The position numbers were made by a program, and so were the translations under genes. The notes under the pieces were generated by a model that ran no database searches, had not been told where the DNA came from, and saw only the letters and a program-made list of their open reading frames with translations. From positions 1 to 64,000 of the forward strand of contig NZ_JBHTDN010000001.1 of the NCBI RefSeq assembly GCF_042666505.1: DNA of 64,000 nt, given 5' to 3'. The first letter of the stretch is position 1. Each line of letters starts with the position of its first letter. This document shows positions 60,930 to 64,000 of this stretch, in pieces. This DNA comes from Parapedobacter sp042666505 (GTDB lineage: Bacteria; Bacteroidota; Bacteroidia; Sphingobacteriales; Sphingobacteriaceae).

Positions 60930-61049
60930 CGTCGTCGACTAAATTGCAGCAAACGTAAATTTCTGTAATTAAGGGAATGTTAACTAAAAGTTTATTTTCA
61001 CAAATCTAAGTTTTTGCTCTTTAAAAATAAATTGAAAATCAAGAAATTA

Positions 61050-61192
61050 TAGTGGCCTTTGTGCACCTCCGATAACGGCGGACGGGAAGCGTTTGTTCAT
61101 TCTTCAGGGTTGAAGGACCGTGTCCTTGAGAATGAGGAGGTTCATTTGAAGATTGTATTGCCATCCGGTATGCGTTACCGGATGGTTTTTTT
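61050..61192 (+). ncRNA. Possible small RNA ending in an intrinsic terminator
   Basis: A plus-strand terminator is clear: CCATCCGGTA/TACCGGATGG (61161-61170/61176-61185) followed by seven T residues. The nearest plus-strand gene upstream ends more than 9 kb away, so it must end a local transcript. An upstream CATTCT/AGAATG stem (61098-61103/61129-61134) supports a structured RNA. The only frame (61059-61289) reads through the terminator and is not convincing as a gene. Promoter not identified; the start coordinate is a guess. Confidence 0.4.
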
Positions 61193-61212
61193 ACCTGATC
61201 CGTTGCCGGAAC

Positions 61213-61665
61213 TTAAATCTTGCGTACGAGCTCTGCCTGCATTCCGCGGGGGCCCCTGGCGGCTTGGTATTCGACTTTGTCGCCGGTAGCTAACACGATC
61301 GACGGATCGGCCAGTTGGGTGCGGTGTACGAAAATGCGTTCCTGGTTCCGCGAATTGGTGATAAACCCGTAGCCTTTTGATGCATCGTAATAACTGATGG
61401 TGCCGGTTGGCAGCGCAGCGGGATCTGCCGCCTCGCTTTTCGGGGTGGCAATGGCGATGTCTTCCAGCGCGATGCGGCTGACTTTGCGCTCGTCCGGAGG
61501 TGTACTGGAAAGATTGCCGTTTTCATCCACATAGGCGATCATGTCTTCCAGTTTCCTGCCGCTTTTTGAGGTCTCGAAACGTTTTTCGTCCCGGCGCTGC
61601 TCCTTTTCTTTCCGTTTTTGCAGCTTCTTTTTGTTTCGTTCTTTTTTACTATATGTTTCAGCCAT
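61213..61665 (-). CDS. Cold-shock-domain protein with basic N-terminal extension
   Basis: The 150-residue protein begins with a very basic, coiled-coil-like stretch (SKKERNKKKLQKRKEKEQRR). The cold-shock domain at ~85-150 has GTISYYDASKGYGFIT (RNP1-like KGYGFIT), ERIFVHRTQL (RNP2-like) and VEYQAARGPRGMQAELV. It should bind single-stranded RNA or DNA as a chaperone. The basic extension is usual for a group of Bacteroidota cold-shock proteins. It is monocistronic here. Confidence 0.88.
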   Translation of the reverse strand: MAETYSKKERNKKKLQKRKEKEQRRDEKRFETSKSGRKLEDMIAYVDENGNLSSTPPDERKVSRIALEDIAIATPKSEAADPAALPTGTISYYDASKGYGFITNSRNQERIFVHRTQLADPSIVLATGDKVEYQAARGPRGMQAELVRKI

Positions 61666-61914
61666 TGAGAAGTATTATTCGTTAAAAATTGTACCCCGCG
61701 TTTTCCAAGGCCGATGATAGCGGCTTGGAAAATGAAAAGATGTCCTGGCAATTAATCGTTTTTTTTTAACGTATTGAATGCTTAACAACACGGGCATCCT
61801 GTTGGACACGGATGGTCAGAGAGGATAGGACAAAGATACGTTATTATTCCGATATTAACTAATCTATGCGGTTTATTGACTACATTTACGGAATTTCCTC
61901 CACATAAGCAGCAC
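61666..61914. other. Intergenic region between divergent cold-shock and sigma genes
   Basis: No gene and no exact TTG/TAnnTTTG promoter was found. A long T run at 61760-61769 and AT-rich sequence before the sigma gene are the only notable features; the promoters of both genes must lie here. Confidence 0.5.
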
Positions 61915-62772
61915 ATGAGACAACTGAAAATATCCGAATCGATTACTAACCGCACAAACCGATCCCTAAGCAGCTATTTATTCGAAATCAGTAAATATGA
62001 GATGCTTACTGCTGAGGATGAGATAGATTTGGCCGTCCGGATACGGGCGGGAGATGCCGTGGCGTTAAACCGGTTGGTAAATGGAAACCTCCGGTTCGTG
62101 ATTTCCGTAGCCAAACAATACCAACATCAGGGTTTGGTGCTGGAAGACCTGATTAACGAAGGAAATCTGGGGCTGGTTACGGCTGCCAAACGATTTGATG
62201 AAACGCGTGGATTCAAGTTTATTTCCTATGCGGTGTGGTGGATCAGGCAAAGTATCATGTTGGCCATTTCCACGCAATCACGCACGGTGCGCCTGCCCTT
62301 CAACCAAATCGCAGACATTGTCAAAGTGAAGCGGACACAATCAACCTTGGAGCAGCAACTGGAGCGCGAGCCGACGGTAGAGGAGCTGGCTGAGGTTCTG
62401 GATGTTTCGCCCGCCAGGCTTGGGCGCACGTTGTTGAACGGCGAATCCCAGGTATCGGTTGATGCGCCTTTTTCGCATTCATCGGAGAGCAACCTGCTGG
62501 ATACCTTATATGACGGCGGCGCTCCGACGGATCATGAGGCTATGCGCGAATCGTTGGAAATCGTGGTCAGAGATGCGATCCGCCATCTTCCCAAACGCGA
62601 GCAATTGGTCCTGGAACTTTTTTTCGGACTGGGTGGAATCGAACCGAAGAACCTCATGGAAATCAGTCAGCGATTGGGTTTGACGACCGAACGCGTCCGG
62701 CAACTCAAAGCCAAAGCACTGTTTTGGTTACAGCGTTCAACCGAAGGCCGGAAATTGGCGTTCTACCTATGA
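61915..62772 (+). CDS. RpoD-like (group 2) sigma factor
   Basis: From ATG 61915 (MRQLKISESITNRTNRSLSS) the product has 285 residues, the size of the short Bacteroidota primary sigma. It shows region 1.2/2 (LVNGNLRFVISVAKQYQHQG, LINEGNLGLVTAAKRFDETR, GFKFISYAVWWIRQSI), region 3 and region 4 (LPKREQLVLELFFGLGGIE, RLGLTTERVRQLKAKAL). Region 4 and the tail (LFWLQRSTEGRKLAFYL) differ from the housekeeping protein as I recall it, so this is probably a second, alternative RpoD-type sigma. An upstream start at 61876 adds an unlikely extension. Confidence 0.85.
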   Translation: MRQLKISESITNRTNRSLSSYLFEISKYEMLTAEDEIDLAVRIRAGDAVALNRLVNGNLRFVISVAKQYQHQGLVLEDLINEGNLGLVTAAKRFDETRGFKFISYAVWWIRQSIMLAISTQSRTVRLPFNQIADIVKVKRTQSTLEQQLEREPTVEELAEVLDVSPARLGRTLLNGESQVSVDAPFSHSSESNLLDTLYDGGAPTDHEAMRESLEIVVRDAIRHLPKREQLVLELFFGLGGIEPKNLMEISQRLGLTTERVRQLKAKALFWLQRSTEGRKLAFYL

Positions 62773-62845
62773 TCGATACTTGCAAGTGCCGCACGTAAAC
62801 TTTAAGAAAACTCTTTAGAATCGTCCCCAAAATTTTCAATAAGTC

Positions 62846-62876
62846 TTGTGGGCTAAAAAAATTAGTATTAGTTTTG
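62846..62876 (+). promoter_or_regulatory. Consensus Bacteroidota promoter
   Basis: TTG at 62846-62848, a 20-bp spacer and TAGTTTTG at 62869-62876 fit TTG-N20-TAnnTTTG. The transcript would start near 62884 and have a ~38-nt leader with an AACCA/TGGTT hairpin before the zinc-ribbon gene. Confidence 0.7.
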
Positions 62877-62921
62877 GTGTCGCGCCAACCAAAAGGCTGG
62901 TTTTGGAAGAAGAACCGCGTT

Positions 62922-63137
62922 ATGGACACACAAGACGATGAGGTATGCTGCCCGTTCTGCAAGGGTAGGGTGGATGATGCCGGCAAGCCGATAGACGACA
63001 GTGAGCCGCTCGTTGGTACGACGGTGCTGTGCTTCGTCTGTGGGCGGTTATCCGGTTATAGCCCTTCCCGGGAGCCGTCATGCGCCTGTCCGGCGTGCGC
63101 GGACAAGCTATTCGCTTTTCTGCGGAACCATTTGTAA
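62922..63137 (+). CDS. Small zinc-ribbon-like protein
   Basis: From ATG 62922 the product has 71 residues with three cysteine pairs: VCCPFCKGRV, VLCFVCGRL and SCACPACADKL, arranged like a treble-clef or zinc-ribbon fold able to bind one or two metal ions. No other domain is visible. A consensus promoter precedes it. Its last 82 bp overlap, antisense, the end of the P-type ATPase remnant. Function unknown. Confidence 0.65.
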   Translation: MDTQDDEVCCPFCKGRVDDAGKPIDDSEPLVGTTVLCFVCGRLSGYSPSREPSCACPACADKLFAFLRNHL

Positions 63138-63871
63138 ACCTCAAACCACAATACCGAGACCGTAGCTAGGGCCATGCAAATTCCCAATTCGGATGCACGG
63201 AGTGACGTCACGTCAAAAAAACGAGATAGCGGCTCGACGTAGAGGATGGCGAACAGTATGACCAACACCAATACCGTAATGCCGGTGAGCAGAGGGTTCC
63301 GGCTCCTGAAACGCTCAAAAATGCTGTAGTAGAACGAGCGGTTGGCAAAGCTCAACAGGATGTTGGCAAAAATCAGCGTGGTAAAATACCATCGTTCTCG
63401 TTTTTTCCTCGCTGCCCCCGGCCTGAACAGTCAGCTGGTAGGCAAACAGCACACTGGCCGTAATCACTAGCCCCTGGACGATGCTGATGAGCAGTTCCCG
63501 TCCGTTCAGAAACGTATCGGTCATGATCCGCGGCGGGCGTTGCATTGTATTCCGCTCCATGGGTTCGTTCTCGTAAACGATGGAACAGGTAGGCCCCATC
63601 ACCAACTTCAGGAAAATGACATGGACGGGGGTAAAGATCTGCGGGAATACCCAGCCCAGAAACAGAGGCAGCGAAACGGTCAGGATAATGGGAATGTGGA
63701 TGGAAATGATGTATTGGACGGCTTTTTTGATGTTGGCATAAATGCGTCTCCCGGCGATAGCCAGGAGCTTTTCCGGACGGTGGCTAACTGATTATTGCCA
63801 TGCTGCTTCCTGGAAGCGGCTACCTCACTGTCGGTAAGGCCTTTTAGATGGCCGGGGATCTGGTGGGGCAT
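63056..63871 (-). pseudogene. Cation-transporting P-type ATPase remnant (internal deletion and frameshift)
   Basis: The minus strand encodes the N-terminus (MPHQIPGHLKGLTDSEVAAS, then RKQHGNNQL). Then, in another frame and without the ~500+ residue middle that should hold the phosphorylation and ATP-binding domains, comes the C-terminal membrane part: KLLAIAGRRIYANIKKA, VQYIISIHIPIILTVSLPLF, MGPTCSIVYENEPMERNTMQ and FLNGRELLISIVQGLVI. A second frame change near 63383-63386 (one extra A in a run) separates TRTMVF from the final FANRSFYYSIFERFRSRNPL segment. The motifs are those of Ca2+-type (PMA1/SERCA-like) bacterial ATPases. It cannot make an active pump. Confidence 0.85.
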
Positions 63872-63905
63872 ACTGCAGAACGTGATGACACGTTAAAGTT
63901 ACGGA

Positions 63906-64000
63906 TTATTCCGCCGAATTGGGTACGGGTTGTCGCCTCCATGCCTCCATGCCGCCGGAGAAGTTCTGTACATCCTTGAAGCCATTGGCTGCCAGTACCG
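63906..64000 (-). CDS. Rhodanese-domain protein, C-terminal end (runs off right edge)
   Basis: The minus-strand frame entering from the right edge reads VLAANGFKDVQNFSGGMEAW followed by RRQPVPNSAE and a TAA stop at 63906-63908. The NGFKDVQNFSGGMEAW pattern is the conserved end of a rhodanese sulfurtransferase domain. The catalytic cysteine loop lies outside the window. It lies 34 bp upstream of the ATPase remnant on the same strand. Confidence 0.75.
   Translation of the reverse strand, partial: VLAANGFKDVQNFSGGMEAWRRQPVPNSAE

Noticed and set aside
61059..61289. 76-codon plus-strand gene
   Set aside because: The frame runs straight through an intrinsic terminator and into the antisense of the cold-shock gene, with no motif.

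Overview
The window looks like a chromosomal segment of a Bacteroidota bacterium, most likely in the Sphingobacteriaceae (a Pedobacter/Parapedobacter-like genome). The case rests on three SusC/SusD outer-membrane pairs, two ECF sigma/FecR signalling pairs, promoters of the TTG-N20-TAnnTTTG type, an ImuA-ImuB-DnaE2 mutagenesis cassette and DUF6266/DUF5675-type genes. No rRNA, complete tRNA or CRISPR array was seen. The first ~4.3 kb is clearly AT-richer than the GC-rich remainder.

Layout. (1) 1-4.3 kb, accessory island: the end of an IS982-type element inserted in a CD-NTase-like nucleotidyltransferase gene, an XRE-ImmA/IrrE plus PIN toxin-antitoxin-like pair, a 3' fragment of tRNA-Ala(GGC) that looks like an attachment site, an IS256-type remnant and an XRE regulator facing 11-bp repeats. 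(2) 4.7-13.1 kb: an operon of secreted zinc metalloprotease, thioredoxin-fold protein, SusC and SusD, probably for peptide uptake. (3) 13.2-18.5 kb: a minus-strand cassette (81-aa exported peptide, 190-aa membrane-anchored protein, HTTM membrane protein, Crp-type regulator) facing a LytTR response regulator and sensor kinase. It resembles an SDP-like or peptide-signalling locus. (4) 18.7-21.3 kb: an HTH protein, a 12-14 unit array of degenerate 11-bp repeats, a perfect 38-bp palindrome, a promoter, DUF6266, DUF5675 and two small membrane-active-looking proteins, with REP-like and twin-hairpin repeats between them. This is the least explained part of the window. (5) 22.1-27.5 kb: imuA-imuB-dnaE2 behind a palindromic operator. 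(6) 27.7-34.9 kb: glgE, a treS-maltokinase fusion and glgB, the trehalose-to-alpha-glucan (GlgE) pathway. (7) 35.0-52.0 kb: an ECF sigma/FecR-controlled SusCD locus with an FGE-sulfatase-fold protein, three Gfo/Idh/MocA oxidoreductases, a PIG-L deacetylase, a NagB-like protein, a giant SGNH/propeller/cupredoxin lipoprotein and a DhnA-type aldolase. It looks like catabolism of a modified amino sugar or cyclitol, with no glycoside hydrolase. (8) 52.0-52.6 kb: VapBC. (9) 52.7-60.9 kb, minus strand: sigma, FecR, SusC, SusD and a calcineurin-like phosphoesterase. (10) 61-64 kb: a possible small RNA, a cold-shock-domain protein, an RpoD-like sigma paralogue, a zinc-ribbon protein, a broken P-type ATPase and the end of a rhodanese gene.

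All assignments come from reading motifs and translations by eye. No database search was run. Family names given below are recognition-based, and functions of the uncharacterised cassettes are inference.
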